Origin: Hormiphora californensis
Lineage: Eukaryota > Ctenophora > Tentaculata > Cydippida > Pleurobrachiidae
Direction: 5' to 3'
Assembly: GCA_020137815.1 (NCBI GenBank)
Contig: CM035357.1
Span: forward strand, 704,974-768,973
Length of the DNA: 64,000 nt
The number at the start of each line of letters is the position of its first letter. Position 1 is the first letter of the stretch. Under the pieces are notes generated by a model. It made no database searches, was not told the origin of the DNA, and worked only from the letters and a program-made list of their open reading frames with translations. The translations under genes were made by a program, and so were the position numbers. This document shows, piece by piece, positions 33,532 to 45,548 of the stretch.

Positions 33532-33679
33532 GTCCATTTTTTTTCAACTGTTCACCCCCCAAAGTCGTGCGCGGAATTGTTTTGCGCGTTTATCATATGT
33601 TAACGTATAGCGCGCGCAGCGCAAATTAAAATATCGCACGCGCACGAGTTGAGGGGTGAACAGTTGAATAAAAATGGAC
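33532..33679. mobile_element. Inverted-repeat MITE, family A, copy 2
   Basis: Same inverted ends and GCGC-rich core as at 184-330; inserted in one unit of the duplication only. Confidence 0.85.
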
Positions 33680-34100
33680 TTTATTATTTCAAAACTGAAA
33701 ACCGTCTCTCAATTCTCCAGTCGAGTCCGCCCTTTCAGGAAGACTTTCATCAAGTGTGTAGCGCGCCATGTATCTCCCCATAGAGTACTTCGCGCAACAC
33801 TGAAACCCATGCGCGCAAGCTAAATGCCGTTAATAACAACTTTGACACCACTCACAAGTTCGGCTAAGCGCGCTACTGAAAGATGTACTGGATTGAACAA
33901 AACAAGGATTTTCATATCAAAGAATATTTTAAATCTATTTTACAAAATTAAAATGGGCCACTCATATCACACGAGAGGTAGGGAGAGAAAATATCAATAA
34001 CACACGCTGATTATATGAGAGAGAGGTATGTAAAATAAAGGGTGTCCTAAAAAAAGGGGGTGCCCTCTTAAAAACACTGTCGTCACGAAATAAAACCAGT

Positions 34101-34249
34101 TTATTCATCAAGGGTTTTCAGCCAATCGCTCGCTTTCTGGTCAGACCAGGCCCGGTCACAAAATGGGGTGGAGCCTGTTAAAAGGTCAAACCGCTCCTTT
34201 GGTTTCTTTTTCAGGCAAGAGTTAACAAAAGTCACCAAATCTTCTGGAC
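34101..34249 (-). CDS. MAP2K-like kinase terminal exon, copy 2
   Basis: Same length and phase as copy 1; reads FVNSCLKKKPKERFDLLTG, then STPFCDRAWSDQKASDWLKT and LDE*. Four residues differ from copy 1 (R/K, N/D, D/K, A/D). This is the first copy met by a minus-strand transcript. Confidence 0.55.
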
Positions 34250-35998
34250 CTGAAAATATGTTACATTTTGGTGATTTGGGTACAGGGATTCACTGTTTTA
34301 TAATCTCTCTCCCTTGTTTTTCACAGACAGGGGGTACACTGTATACTTGGTAATGATTTAATACAAAGAGCCCCCTGAATACCCCTCTCTCCCCCCGGCC
34401 CCATAAAATGGGTTTAACAAACAACAAACTTTTTGGGTCTGGACAACCCTATTTTTCTTTTCATTCAGTGCTTCCCCTCTTTTATCTCACACACAACCAT
34501 CCCCCCTTCTGTTGCCTTTTCCTTTTGGATTCAGCCTTGTTTGGGGTTTTTCCATGTCCACGGACGGGGAGAAATTAAAAATTTGTTGGTTAAAAATTAG
34601 AAATTTTTAATTAGTTAGAAAATTGTTAATTATTTTATCTGTGACTAATGACACAATACTGGGTCAACCAACAAATTTAGTGACACTGGTTCAATCTTGT
34701 ACCTAGCACACTACTGACTCAGTAAAATAACGGTACCTAGCTCATACAACCCTGATCCATACTCCCACCTTGATGTCGTATCTCCGTGGTCCCCCTCGGG
34801 TATATGAAGGCACCCAAAACCCCATGAGAAAGAGGAGAAGAGAGAGAGAGAAAGGAAAAGGGGGAGAGAGGAAAAGGAGAGAGAAGAAGGGAGGGGAAGG
34901 GAAGGGAAGAAGAGGGGGAAAGGGGAAAAGGGGGAGAAAGAAAAAACCCTTTTCCCCCTTTCCCTTTTTTCCTCTCCCCTTTTCTTCTTTTCTTCTCCCT
35001 CTCCCCCCTCCTCTTCTCTCTTTTCGCTCCATCTTTTTATGGGGGTTGCCCCCTTCTTTTTTGTCCCTCATCAAAAAAACTTTTTCCAAAACCAAAAACA
35101 GTAACTTTCCCACCTCCCCTTCCTTTTTTCCCTAAAAAACATTCTGGGCATGATTCCCGTTGGTAGACACATTGATAGGAGAGAGAGCTATCCCATTTCT
35201 ATGTATTATACATTAAGGGGACATTTGTCCTTTTTAAAATTTAAAACCCCCCCCCCCCCCCCCTCTCTTGCTTGCTCTCTCTCTGTCATCTCCTCCCTCT
35301 CTCTCACATCCTCTCTCTCTCTCACATCCTCCCTCTCTCTCTCTCTGTCATCTCCTCCCTCTCCCCCTCTTTTCTCCCTCTCCTCCCTCTTCTCTCCTTC
35401 TTTCTTCTCCTCTCCTCTTCCCTCTCCTCTCTCTTTTCTTCTCTCTCCCCTCTCTCTTCCTCCCCTCCTCCTCCTCTCTCTTTATTTGGCCTGCCAAAGG
35501 GGAGTGTTTTAAATTTTTTTTTCTAGCGCACCGTTTTTGGGTTTGGGCTTTCTTTGGCCCGGGGCTGTTCAAATAAACTTGAGGGTGTTTGGCAAAAAAG
35601 GGGGCATAATTGGACAACCCAAATTTTTGGACAATTAAGAAAGGAAACCCCTAAACCCCTTGGAGATTTTACGCCCAAAATCTGAAGGGCAGGTTATTTT
35701 TTGGTAACCTTAGCAACTATGCCCAATGGAAACTGTATACTGCCATCATCACCCATCATTTGATCGTTCTTCTCTCGAATTTTCCCTTCCAATCTGGTGA
35801 AAGTCCCCCGGTACAGATGATAAATTTAGTAAATTATTAATATATAATATAAATTTTAAAAGAATATAAAGAAATATTTGTACCGCTAAAATTTTAATTT
35901 GGCAGACATGTAATTTGGCAGACATGAATACTTTGGTTTTCTAATAATTGACATCACATCATTCAGGTGAATTAATTAGAGTTAACAGGGCAAACACC

Positions 35999-36065
35999 AG
36001 GAACCGACCGAAACGTAAAAAACCAAACGACTCCTATTTAGGTCACTGACTGGTTTCACCAAAAC
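35999..36065. mobile_element. Corrupted hAT-like MITE family B copy
   Basis: GGAACCGACCGAAACG and CTATTTAGGTCACTGACTGG match the inverted MITE with many small errors. Confidence 0.55.
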
Positions 36066-36684
36066 AGGGGGCCCGATTTTCCCGTTTGGTCTTCCTGGCA
36101 AACACTTACTTTAGAAAAACGTGTCCATAGCTCAAAGTACATTTAACGTTCACAAAATGTATCTAGGCCCCCTAAAATTCCTAGACTGGTGCTTCCCTTT
36201 AGTCCCCTTTTTCTCTTACAATATAACTAAGAACACGCGGGGTGAGGTATTAATTTAATTAATTAAATTACTTACCTTACTCCGTTTTTTAAAAAAAACG
36301 TTTTTATTTAAGAAAATTTTTTTTAAGAAAACTTTTCAAATGTAAATCACACAATTCAAAAGACACCACAACAAAATAAAAACACCCCAAAAATTTTGTT
36401 TGTTTTTTGATAAGGAAAAAAAATTTCCTTTTTGTTTTTGGATGCTTACCCCCTTTTATTTTCCCCTAGAAAAAAATTTTCCCTTTTTTAAAAGTTTCTT
36501 GAAATATCCCGGGGGTTTAAATTTAAACCCGGGGGGAGTAAGGTAATTAAATTAATTAAAACCAATCATTTAGCCCAAAATAATTCAGGGTTTTTTACCC
36601 CCTTTCCCCTGTTTGGACCCCTCCTCTTTCTGAAAACTTTTTCGGGGCAAGTTGAATTTTTCAGAATGTCCCCTTGACGTTTTA

Positions 36685-36749
36685 GGAAAACACATCTCCA
36701 TACTGGCCACTCCCTAACATAATCGTCTCACCGTCAACATTGCGGATAT
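36685..36749 (-). CDS. Kinase glycine-loop exon fragment
   Basis: After CTTTTCTTTAG it reads IRNVDGETIMLGSGQYGDVF. LGSGQYGDVF fits the kinase GxGxxGxV loop. The frame stops immediately after, within degraded sequence. It could be an upstream exon of the minus-strand MAP2K-like gene or belong to another kinase. Confidence 0.4.
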
Positions 36750-37076
36750 CTAAAGAAAAGGATGGGTGTGACTGTGTATCATTCATTGGAGCTGAATTTT
36801 ACATCCCCCTGTATGGAGACAACTTTGGAGGAATTATATCTAAAGGAAAGGGGTGGGGGGGTTTTGGTAAAATTTTCAATGAAATAATTCATATTTTAAA
36901 ATTTATATGTTTTAATTTTATGGTATAAGTCATGTAGCAAATTTTTACATTAATTTGGGCTTTCCCCAAAACAAAAAATTTTTACAATGAAAAAATAAAT
37001 AACTTAAAAATTTTCATTGTTTTTTGTACCCCCCTGTAGGGAGGTTTACTATTGAGGAATTGTTTAACCCACCCAC

Positions 37077-37197
37077 CAGGAACCGACCAAATCGGGAAAA
37101 ATATGGCCCCCGATTGGTGAAAACCCGTAAAGTGCCCTAAAAAAACCGGGGTTCTGTTTGGGTTTTGGTTACTTTTTTCGGGGGTTTTCCGCCAGCA
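37077..37197. mobile_element. Corrupted hAT-like MITE family B copy
   Basis: Starts CAGGAACCGACCAAATCGGG and can be followed with homopolymer errors to TTTTTTCGGGGGTTTTCC. Confidence 0.6.
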
Positions 37198-37615
37198 ATT
37201 ACCCCTTTTTTTTGTTCGTTTTTTAACCCCAAAAATTTTTTAAAATTTCCCGAATAAAAACCATTGGCCAGGGGTTTGGGGGTTGAGCCCCCCTGGGAAA
37301 AGACCAAGGCCCTTGGGGGCCTGGGCCTAGACATGGTCATAGGCTATAAATAGGGAGGGAGGTTAGGAATCCATGAAAGATGAAACAATGAATAATGAAT
37401 GAATGAACTAATGCAATGAAATATTTGCCTTGTTTGAACAATGAAATATAAAGCGGGTATTATTGATGGATCAGTACTACACTGCCCAGTACCCCTGATA
37501 CATGATCCTAGATAATTATCCCCGGATCCTATTAGATATAATTATTGTATGTACAACGAAATAAAGATACTACAAAATATCATGTCACATTCACAGGATT
37601 ATAATATCAATAAAT

Positions 37616-38055
37616 TCTTTTTTTTTTTTTTTTTTTTTTTCCCCCCCCCTTTTCTCTTTTTCTTTCTCTTTCTTTTCTCTTTTTCCGGGGTCTTTTTCCC
37701 TTTTCCCCTTTTCTTTCTCTTTTTCCTTTTTCTTTTTTTTTTCTCTTTCCCCGCCTTTCCTTTCTCTTTTTTTTCTCTCTCTTTCTTTTCCCTTTTTCTT
37801 TTTTTTTTACTTTTTTCTTTTTCTTTCTCTTTTTTCCTTTTTTCTTTCTCTTTCCCTTTCTCTTTCTCTTTTTTTCTTTCTCTTCTCTTTTTTTCTTTCT
37901 CTTTTTTCTTTTTCTTTTTTTCTCCTTTTTTTCCTTTTTCCCTTTTTTTTTCTCTTTTTTCTTTTTTCTTTTTTTTCTTTCTCTTTCTTTTTCTTTTTTT
38001 CTCTTTCTCTTTCTCTTTCTTTTTCCTTTTTTACTTTTTTTCTTTTTATTTTTAC
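37616..38055. repeat. About 430 nt T/C-only tract
   Basis: Almost uninterrupted T with CTC and CCC islands; no purine for long stretches. Confidence 0.9.
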
Positions 38056-38385
38056 CCCAAAACCCCCTTTGAAAAAAAGTATTCCTCTTTGAAAGCTGGG
38101 TTTCCCGTTTCACCACCCCTTTTGGATGATGCCGATCCCCGGGCCTTTGGGGGCGGGCACTTAGGGTTTTCCCTCACTTAACAAACTCACACAAATAAAT
38201 AGGATTGAAAGGGCTTATTTTGGGGATGTTTTGGACAAATCTAGGAAAATTACAGATGTACCCCGCATTTCTTGGGTTTCATGTAAATTTTCAGGGGCCC
38301 CCGGGGACTACACCTCACGAGCCGGCCTGAACCATTTAACCCATGGTAAAACCCCTTTGGGAACGACATCATCCCGGGCCCTTAC

Positions 38386-38784
38386 CTTCTTGTGAGTAAA
38401 CCAGTGCATTTTCTGGCACACAGCATTGCAATAGAACACCTGCTTGCAGGCACTGCACCTCTTCTCTGCTCCCATCTCCCCACAGGTACGACAGGCAAAT
38501 TCATCCACGTCAACGTGTCGTCCATTTAGTGTGGTCATGACGAAATAGAGGGCAGGTTTACCTGTGGAGAGAGAGAGAGAGAGAAGAGAAGAGGAGAGAG
38601 AGAAGAGAGGAGAGAGAGGGATAGAGGAGGCGGAGAAGAGAGAGAGGAGAGAGAGAGAGAGATAAAGCGAGAGAGAGAGAGAGAGAGAGAGAGGAGGAGA
38701 GAAAGAGGGGAAATAGAGAAGGGAGAGAGGGGAGAGAGGAAAGAAGAGAGAGGAAAAAGGAGAGGAGAGAGGAAGAGAGAGAGT

Positions 38785-38844
<60 letters not shown>

Positions 38845-41800
38845 GAGAGATATTGCTTCCTACCTTCACCAGGTGTTATAGGGGCGAGTGTCCGGACAAG
38901 CTGGAGCACAAGTTGGGATGAAGAGAACCTAAATGTCCTGATAGCTCTCCTAACCAGCTGTTCAACATTGATCGCGAAACCATCCAGTTTCCGGCCTAAC
39001 AACAAGTATTTGATAGTTCCGTCTACATCATCCGAACGCTTTTCTACCTGCAATAGTTGTACTTGTTAAATTACTGGTGTCTAGTGGGTAGCTGGGGCGT
39101 GAAGAACATATTGTATAAAGAAAGAAGGGAACGGGGAGATAACCCAAGCTGAACTAATCTACAAATTTCATAGAACTGAACTAAACTGATCTACAAAATC
39201 AATGGAATTAATTTATTTATAGATTCAGAATATTTACATACCTCCTCAAGTATGCACATAATGTAATGTATCTTGAGGCCATAACCTCATTAACAATCAC
39301 TTTGAACTGTTTCTCAATGATCCTATCAAGGGTCCTATTCACCTGTACAGTACAGATATTAGGGAACAGCTTACAAAAATTACAGGGTAAGTTGCTCTGG
39401 AAAGATAGAGCTTGTAACTGGAAAGATAGAGCTTGTTATACTAGGAACTAGGAAGTAAAAAAATATAACATGCTCAGTTCTAAGAACTAGGAAGTAAAAA
39501 ATAACATGCATCATGATAATATTACACACATAAAACGGATCTATCAAATTACTGTAGAAACCTGAAGCCGATGAGCAGGCTCCACTAGTACTGTGTTCTC
39601 CTTGATATAAAGCAGGATCTTCACAGGATTTAGGTTATTCATACAACAAATATGATGTAAAATAGGGGCTAAGTTAGGGGGTAGAAAATCGGTTTTGTCC
39701 AAACTCCTTGGTTCCGTATGATATATGACATCTTGTAAGGGCAGATAGTTATTCAGAACAGCAAGGCACTCCTTTGATCCAACGAACGCAGCCATGTTAG
39801 CCGATGTTTTCCCGTTTTTGGCCCGTTTTTCCTGGTTCGCACCGGACCGTAAGCAACAGTTCCACCACTGGCCCCTGACCTGATGAGAGCATGTATTATT
39901 AAACAGAGGGGGATGGCAAACACAGCAGGTGGCAAACAGATGGTATCATGATGCCATCAGTAGGAGAGAGCTAAATGATGACATGACAGAGTCAGCTAAA
40001 TGATGACATGACAGAGTTAGCTAAATGATGACATGACAGAGTTAGCTAAATGATGACATGACAGAGTCAGCTAAATGATGACATGACAGAGTTAGCTAAA
40101 TGATGACATGACAGAGTTAGCTAAATGATGACATGACAGAGTTAGCTAAATGATGACATGACAGAGTTAGCTAAATGATGACATGACAGAGTTAGCTAAA
40201 TGATGACATGACAGAGTTAGCTAAATGATGACATGACAGAGTTAGCTAAATGATGACATGACAGAGTTAGCTAAATGATGACATGACAGAGTTAGCTAAA
40301 TGATGACATGACAGAGTTAGCTAAATGATGACATGACAGAGTTAGCTAAATGATGACATGACAGAGTTAGCTAAATGATGACATGACAGAGTTAGCTAAA
40401 TGATGACATGACAGAGTTAGCTAAATGATGACATGACAGAGTTAGCTAAATGATGACATGACAGAGTTAGCTAAATGATGACATGACAGAGTTAGCTAAA
40501 TGATGACATGACAGAGTTAGCTAAATGATGACATGACAGAGTTAGCTAAATGATGACATGACAGAGTTAGCTAAATGATGACATGACAGAGTTAGCTAAA
40601 TGATGACATGACAGAGTTAGCTAAATGATGACATGACAGAGTTAGCTAAATGATGACATGACAGAGTTAGCTAAATGATGACATGACAGAGTTAGCTAAA
40701 TGATGACATGACAGAGTTAGCTAAATGATGACATGACAGAGTTAGCTAAATGATGACATGACAGAGTTAGCTAAATGATGACATGACAGAGTTAGCTAAA
40801 TGATGACATGACAGAGTTAGCTAAATGATGACATGACAGAGTTAGCTAAATGATGACATGACAGAGTTAGCTAAATGATGACATGACAGAGTTAGCTAAA
40901 TGATGACATGACAGAGTTAGCTAAATGATGACATGACAGAGTTAGCTAAATGATGACATGACAGAGTTAGCTAAATGATGACATGACAGAGTTAGCTAAA
41001 TGATGACATGACAGAGTTAGCTAAATGATGACATGACAGAGTTAGCTAAATGATGACATGACAGAGTTAGCTAAATGATGACATGACAGAGTTAGCTAAA
41101 TGATGACATGACAGAGTTAGCTAAATGATGACATGACAGAGTTAGCTAAATGATGACATGACAGAGTTAGCTAAATGATGACATGACAGAGTTAGCTAAA
41201 TGATGACATGACAGAGTTAGCTAAATGATGACATGACAGAGTTAGCTAAATGATGACATGACAGAGTTAGCTAAATGATGACATGACAGAGTTAGCTAAA
41301 TGATACATGACAGAGTTAGCTAAATGATGACATGACAGAGTTAGCTAAATGATGACATGACAGAGTTAGCTAAATGATGACATGACAGAGTTAGCTAAAT
41401 GATGACATGACAGAGTTAGCTAAATGATGACATGACAGAGTTAGCTAAATGATGACATGACAGAGTTAGCTAAATGATGACATGACAGAGTTAGCTAAAT
41501 GATGACATGACAGAGTTAGCTAAATGATGACATGACAGAGTTAGCTAAATGATGACATGACAGAGTTAGCTAAATGATGACATGACAGAGTTAGCTAAAT
41601 GATGACATGACAGAGTTAGCTAAATGATGACATGACAGAGTTAGCTAAATGATGACATGACAGAGTTAGCTAAATGATGACATGACAGAGTTAGCTAAAT
41701 GATGACATGACAGAGTTAGCTAAATGATGACATGACAGAGTTAGCTAAATGATGACGTGACAGAGTTAGCTAAATGATGACATGACAGAGTTAGCTAAAT

Positions 41801-43316
41801 GATGACATGACAGAGTTAGCTAAATAATGACATGACAGAGTTAGCTAAATGATGACATGACAGAGTTAGCTAAATGATGACATGACAGAGTTAGCTAAAT
41901 GATGACATGACAGAGTTAGCTAAATGATGACATGACAGAGTTAGCTAAATGATGACATGACAGAGTTAGCTAAATGATGACATGAAGTTAGCTAAATGAT
42001 GACATGACAGAGTTAGCTAAATGATGACATGACAGAGTTAGCTAAATGATGACATGACAGAGTTAGCTAAATGATGACATGACAGAGTTAGCTAAATGAT
42101 GACATGACAGAGTTAGCTAAATGATGACATGACAGAGTTAGCTAAATGATGACATGACAGAGTTAGCTAAATGATGACATGACAAGAGTTAGCTAAATGA
42201 TGACATGACAAGAGTTAGCTAAATGATGACATGACAGAGTTAGCTAAATGATGACATGACAGAGTTAGCTAAATGATGACATGACAGAGTTAGCTAAATG
42301 ATGACATGACAGAGAGCTAAATGATGACATGACAGAGTTAACTAAATGATGACATGACAGAGTTAGCTAAATGATGACATGACAGAGTTAGCTAAATGAT
42401 GACATGACAGAGTTAGCTAAATGATGACATGACAGAGTTAGCTAAATGATGACATGACAGAGTTAGCTAAATGATGACATGACAGAGTTAGCTAAATGAT
42501 GACATGACAGAGTTAGCTAAATGATGACATGACAAAGTTAGCTAAATGATGTCATGACAGAGTTAGCTAAATGATGACATGACAGAGTTAGCTAAATGAT
42601 GACATGACAGAGTTAGCTAAATGATGACATGACAGAGTTAGCTAAATGATGACATGACAGAGTTAGCTAAATGATGACATGACAGAGTTAGCTAAATGAT
42701 GACATGACAGAGTTAGCTAAATGATGACATGACAGAGTTAGCTAAATGATGACATGACAGAGTTAGCTAAATGATGACATGACAGAGTTAGCTAAATGAT
42801 GACATGACAGAGTTAGCTAAATGATGACATGACAGAGTTAGCTAAATGATGTCATGACAGAGTTAGCTAAATGATGACGTGACAGAGCTAGCTGAATGAT
42901 GACATGACAGAGTTAGCTAAATGATGACATGACAGAGTTAGCTAAATGATGACATGAGCTAAATGTGATGTAATACCTGCAAGAGTTGCAAGCATGAGCG
43001 CAGTAAAATAATCATTACTAGTCTCCCTGTCCACCTCTGCTCCTTGGTCTATAAGGTATGTACATATTGCAATGTGACCGCAATACGCTGATAGAAGAAT
43101 GAGGAGTTAGTTAAGACACAGTGAGAAGACGTTTTGAAATTCGTAATAACAATAACTTTAATTCAAGTTTTGTCTAGTTGCGGTGTAACCTGCGTGCATA
43201 AGACCAGACATGCCATCAGCGTCAGTTGTGTTGATGTGCGCTCTCTTTTCCGAGATGAACTGTTTCACTTTATGCACATCTCCGTCTTTACAAAGCGTTA
43301 AAAATTCTGCCTCCAT
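38386..43316 (-). CDS. ANKMY2: Ankyrin repeat and MYND domain protein 2
   Basis: Cilium-related adaptor in vertebrates; three or so ankyrin repeats plus a MYND zinc finger. Minus-strand exons: 43190-43316 (start MEAEFLTLCKDGDVHKVKQF), 42977-43087, 39562-39879, 39242-39342, 38864-39047 and 38386-38561. Recognisable blocks: GMSGLMHA, AYCGHIAICTYLIDQGAEVD, ALMLATLAG, ANMAAFVGSKECLAVLNNYL, and LNPVKILLYIKEN. The MYND finger reads CRTCGEMGAEKRCSACKQVF then YCNAVCQKMHWFTHKK, with all Cys/His ligands. The third exon needs a one-base correction near 39850 to stay in frame, and the fourth exon's end phase does not fit the next. The last exon(s) would lie in the degraded tract to the left. Confidence 0.9.
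38565..38850. repeat. (GA)n-rich tract in an ANKMY2 intron
   Basis: Purine-only GAGAG repeats span the short intron between the last two visible exons. On the coding strand it gives the pyrimidine tract before the MYND exon. Confidence 0.9.
39960..42962. repeat. 3 kb satellite, 25 bp unit, about 119 copies
   Basis: Unit GTTAGCTAAATGATGACATG plus ACAGA, almost identical throughout, with rare single changes and a few short units. It sits in ANKMY2 intron 2, from 14 bases past the donor to about 80 bases before the next acceptor. On the gene strand each unit has CATTTAGCTAAC, a branch-point-like CTAAC with a nearby AG. Confidence 0.95.
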
Positions 43317-43677
43317 TGTGTGCTAAATGAATATTCCTTTAAATAGCGGGAAATTAGCAACGTGAAATATAAACTAGAAAGAATTCCAACCCTAATGGTT
43401 CGGTTTTGGATTTATTTAACCCTTACAAATATTAGGGGGACTTGCAATGGCTGCAAGAGTTACAAACTGGGTACCATGCATCATGCATTGTCCGCAATTC
43501 ATCGATTTTTAACCTTTCCAAAGGTTCGCAACATTCGAGCTGTTTTCAGTAGATAATTTACATGACTTATGATACAGAAGCACTACACAGTGCAGGATAA
43601 GGACACAGTGCAGGATAAGGCAGCGCTTTTCAAAACTTTGACTTGTTGAAAAAGGTCCGTAAAAAATCTCGGCCGAT

Positions 43678-44061
43678 AAGGAACCATAATAAAGTTCAAG
43701 AGCGCACCCCATCCAAGAGCGTACCACCTCCAAAAGACACCACTCCAAGAGCGCACCACATCAAAGAGAGCTCCCCATCCAGAAGATACCGCGCGCAGAG
43801 GACACCACGCGCAGAAGAGACCGCACGCGCAAATACAACGCCGCGCTGGTCTCTTCTGCGCGTGGTGTCCCCTGCGCGTGGTATCTTCTGGATGGGGAGC
43901 TCTCTTTGATGTGGTGCGCTCTTGAAGTGGTGTCTTCTGGAGGTGGTGCGCTCTTGGATGTGGTCTCTTTTGGGTATGGTGCGCTCTCAGGTGTGGTCTC
44001 TCTTCGATAGGGTGCGCTCTTGGGTGCTCTTGGAGGCTCTTGAACTTTATTATGGTTCCTT
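43678..44061. mobile_element. 384 bp palindromic element with AGAGCGCACC repeats
   Basis: Ends AAGGAACCATAATAAAGTTC inverted at both sides. Arms are made of degenerate CAAGAGCGCACCACATC units that mirror each other around 43835. Confidence 0.75.
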
Positions 44062-44066
44062 ATAAA

Positions 44067-44214
44067 GTCCATTTTTATTCAACTGTTCACCCCTCGACTC
44101 GTGCGCGTGCGATATTTTAATTTACGCCGCGCGCGCTACACGTTAACATGTGATAAACGCGCAAAACAATTCCGCGCACGACTTTGGGGGGTGAACAGTT
44201 GAAAAAAAATGGAC
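44067..44214. mobile_element. Inverted-repeat MITE, family A, copy 3 (reversed)
   Basis: Same ends and core as 184-330, in the other orientation; starts six bases after the preceding palindromic element. Confidence 0.85.
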
Positions 44215-44339
44215 ATTACGAGCGAATCACAAAAATATCGCATGCATATGCCGCGCGTTTTGTAACGCGCAAATCAAAGAACCGCGCCGCGCACCCCTTT
44301 TTCTCGAATTTCGAAATTTTCAAATTTTAAAGTTTGCGA

Positions 44340-45317
44340 AATGAGGCCCCTCTAGTTAGGAACACTATTGGTGCGCGGTCGTGCCCACGGAAGGAGTGCT
44401 TGGATCATCTTGAAACCGGTTTTAAGTTAACTAATGCATATCCAAAAGTGTCTGTAGCTATTTGGGTGATGTTCTGACAATCCAATCACGAGTTATGACG
44501 AAAAAACAGTCAAAAAATACGTTTTAAAGTGACAAAAAGGAGGATCTGAACACAGCCCTTATATGAAGGGTTGGGGCTATGAAACTTCTTGAGTGGACAG
44601 AGAATCGTCCAAATTTGCAGTGCCAACTTTGGAATAGTTTCTATCTTTTGTAGTTATCTAATTAGAGCCGTTTAAACATGTGAGACGATACTGCAGGGGC
44701 CTCTAATACTAGGTATTTTTGCTTGTGAAGTGATCACTTGACGAGATTTACCCAATTAGAGAGCAGATTAAAGCATACAAGCGGTGAGAGCAAGCAATAT
44801 GGGGCGGAAACAGTACCAAATCACCCTGTTTTGCAGATCGTCTCACATGTTTGAACGGCTCTAATTAGATAACTACAAAAGATAGAAACTATTCCAAAGT
44901 TGGCACTGCAAATTTGGACGATTCTCTGTCCACTCAAGAAGTTTCATAGCCCCAACCCTTCATATAAGGGCTGTGTTCAGATCCTCCTTTTTGTCACTTT
45001 AAAACGTATTTTTTGACTGTTTTTTCGTCATAACTCGTGATTGGATTGTCAGAACATCACCCAAATAGCTACAGACACTTTTGGATATGCATTAGTTAAC
45101 TTAAAACCGGTTTCAAGATGATCCAAGCACTCCTTCCGTGGGCACGACCGCGCACCAATAGTGTTCCTAACTACTCGGAAATGTTCAAGTCATGCACAAT
45201 CAAGTCACGCCCACCAATCACAGCCCAGAACGCGCGGAGTGCTTTGCGCGTTCTGAGCTGTGATTGGTGGGCGTGACTTGATTGTGCATGACTTGAACAT
45301 TTCCGAGGGGCCTCATT
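44340..45317. mobile_element. Near-perfect hairpin split by an insertion
   Basis: 44340-44352 (AATGAGGCCCCTC) is complementary to 45305-45317. If 44353-45173 and one CTC are removed, it joins 45177-45304 to make one continuous hairpin with arms of about 75 bp and a loop at 45235-45250. Confidence 0.8.
44353..45173. mobile_element. 821 bp foldback element inserted in a hairpin
   Basis: Ends TAGTTAGGAACACTATTGGT, inverted at the right. Arms of about 335 bp are nearly identical. A unique centre of about 145 bp lies near 44691-44835. CTC flanks both sides as a likely 3 bp target duplication. No open frame. Confidence 0.8.
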
Positions 45318-45548
45318 GAAAATCTCGAGATAAAAAATCTCGAAAACTGTCTGTTGAAAAATCTTTTGAAAAGCGCTGCCTTATCCCGCGGGGGGCCAGC
45401 AGCGTTTGTATTTGCCAAAAAAATCTTCGGATTTCTGAAATGCTCAGGTCTCTGAAAGCCGCTGAATAAAACGCATCGTCGATAAATATTCTTTCTTCCT
45501 CTAGCGAAGTAAGGTTGTGAGTGGTTGCCACTCCCCCTACATCGACCA

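Larger units (their letters stand above)
31170..34420. repeat. Tandem segmental duplication with convergent gene ends
   Basis: About 31170-32850 and 33050-34400 correspond: Orai last exon, its 3' flank, GCGCGCTAGCTAAATGCCGTT spacer, and the minus-strand kinase last exon, in the same order. The right unit has an extra family-A MITE at 33532-33679. Confidence 0.85.
34780..38300. other. Second degraded, homopolymer-rich tract
   Basis: Same character as 5880-10050: expanded homopolymers, broken frames, low-complexity pyrimidine blocks (35240-35480, 37617-38050), and corrupted versions of the family-B MITE. The missing kinase and ANKMY2 exons probably lie here. Confidence 0.65.
43613..45386. mobile_element. 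Nested composite of inverted-repeat elements
   Basis: Outer inverted ends GGATAAGGCAGCGCTTTTCA (43613) and its complement (to 45386) enclose four further inverted-repeat units listed separately. None is coding. Confidence 0.7.

Noticed and set aside
37549..38181. 210-residue Phe-rich ORF and its Lys-rich antisense
   Set aside because: Arises from a T/C-only tract in degraded sequence.
39960..42962. CRISPR-like direct repeats
   Set aside because: Units are contiguous with no unique spacers and sit in an animal gene intron; it is a satellite.
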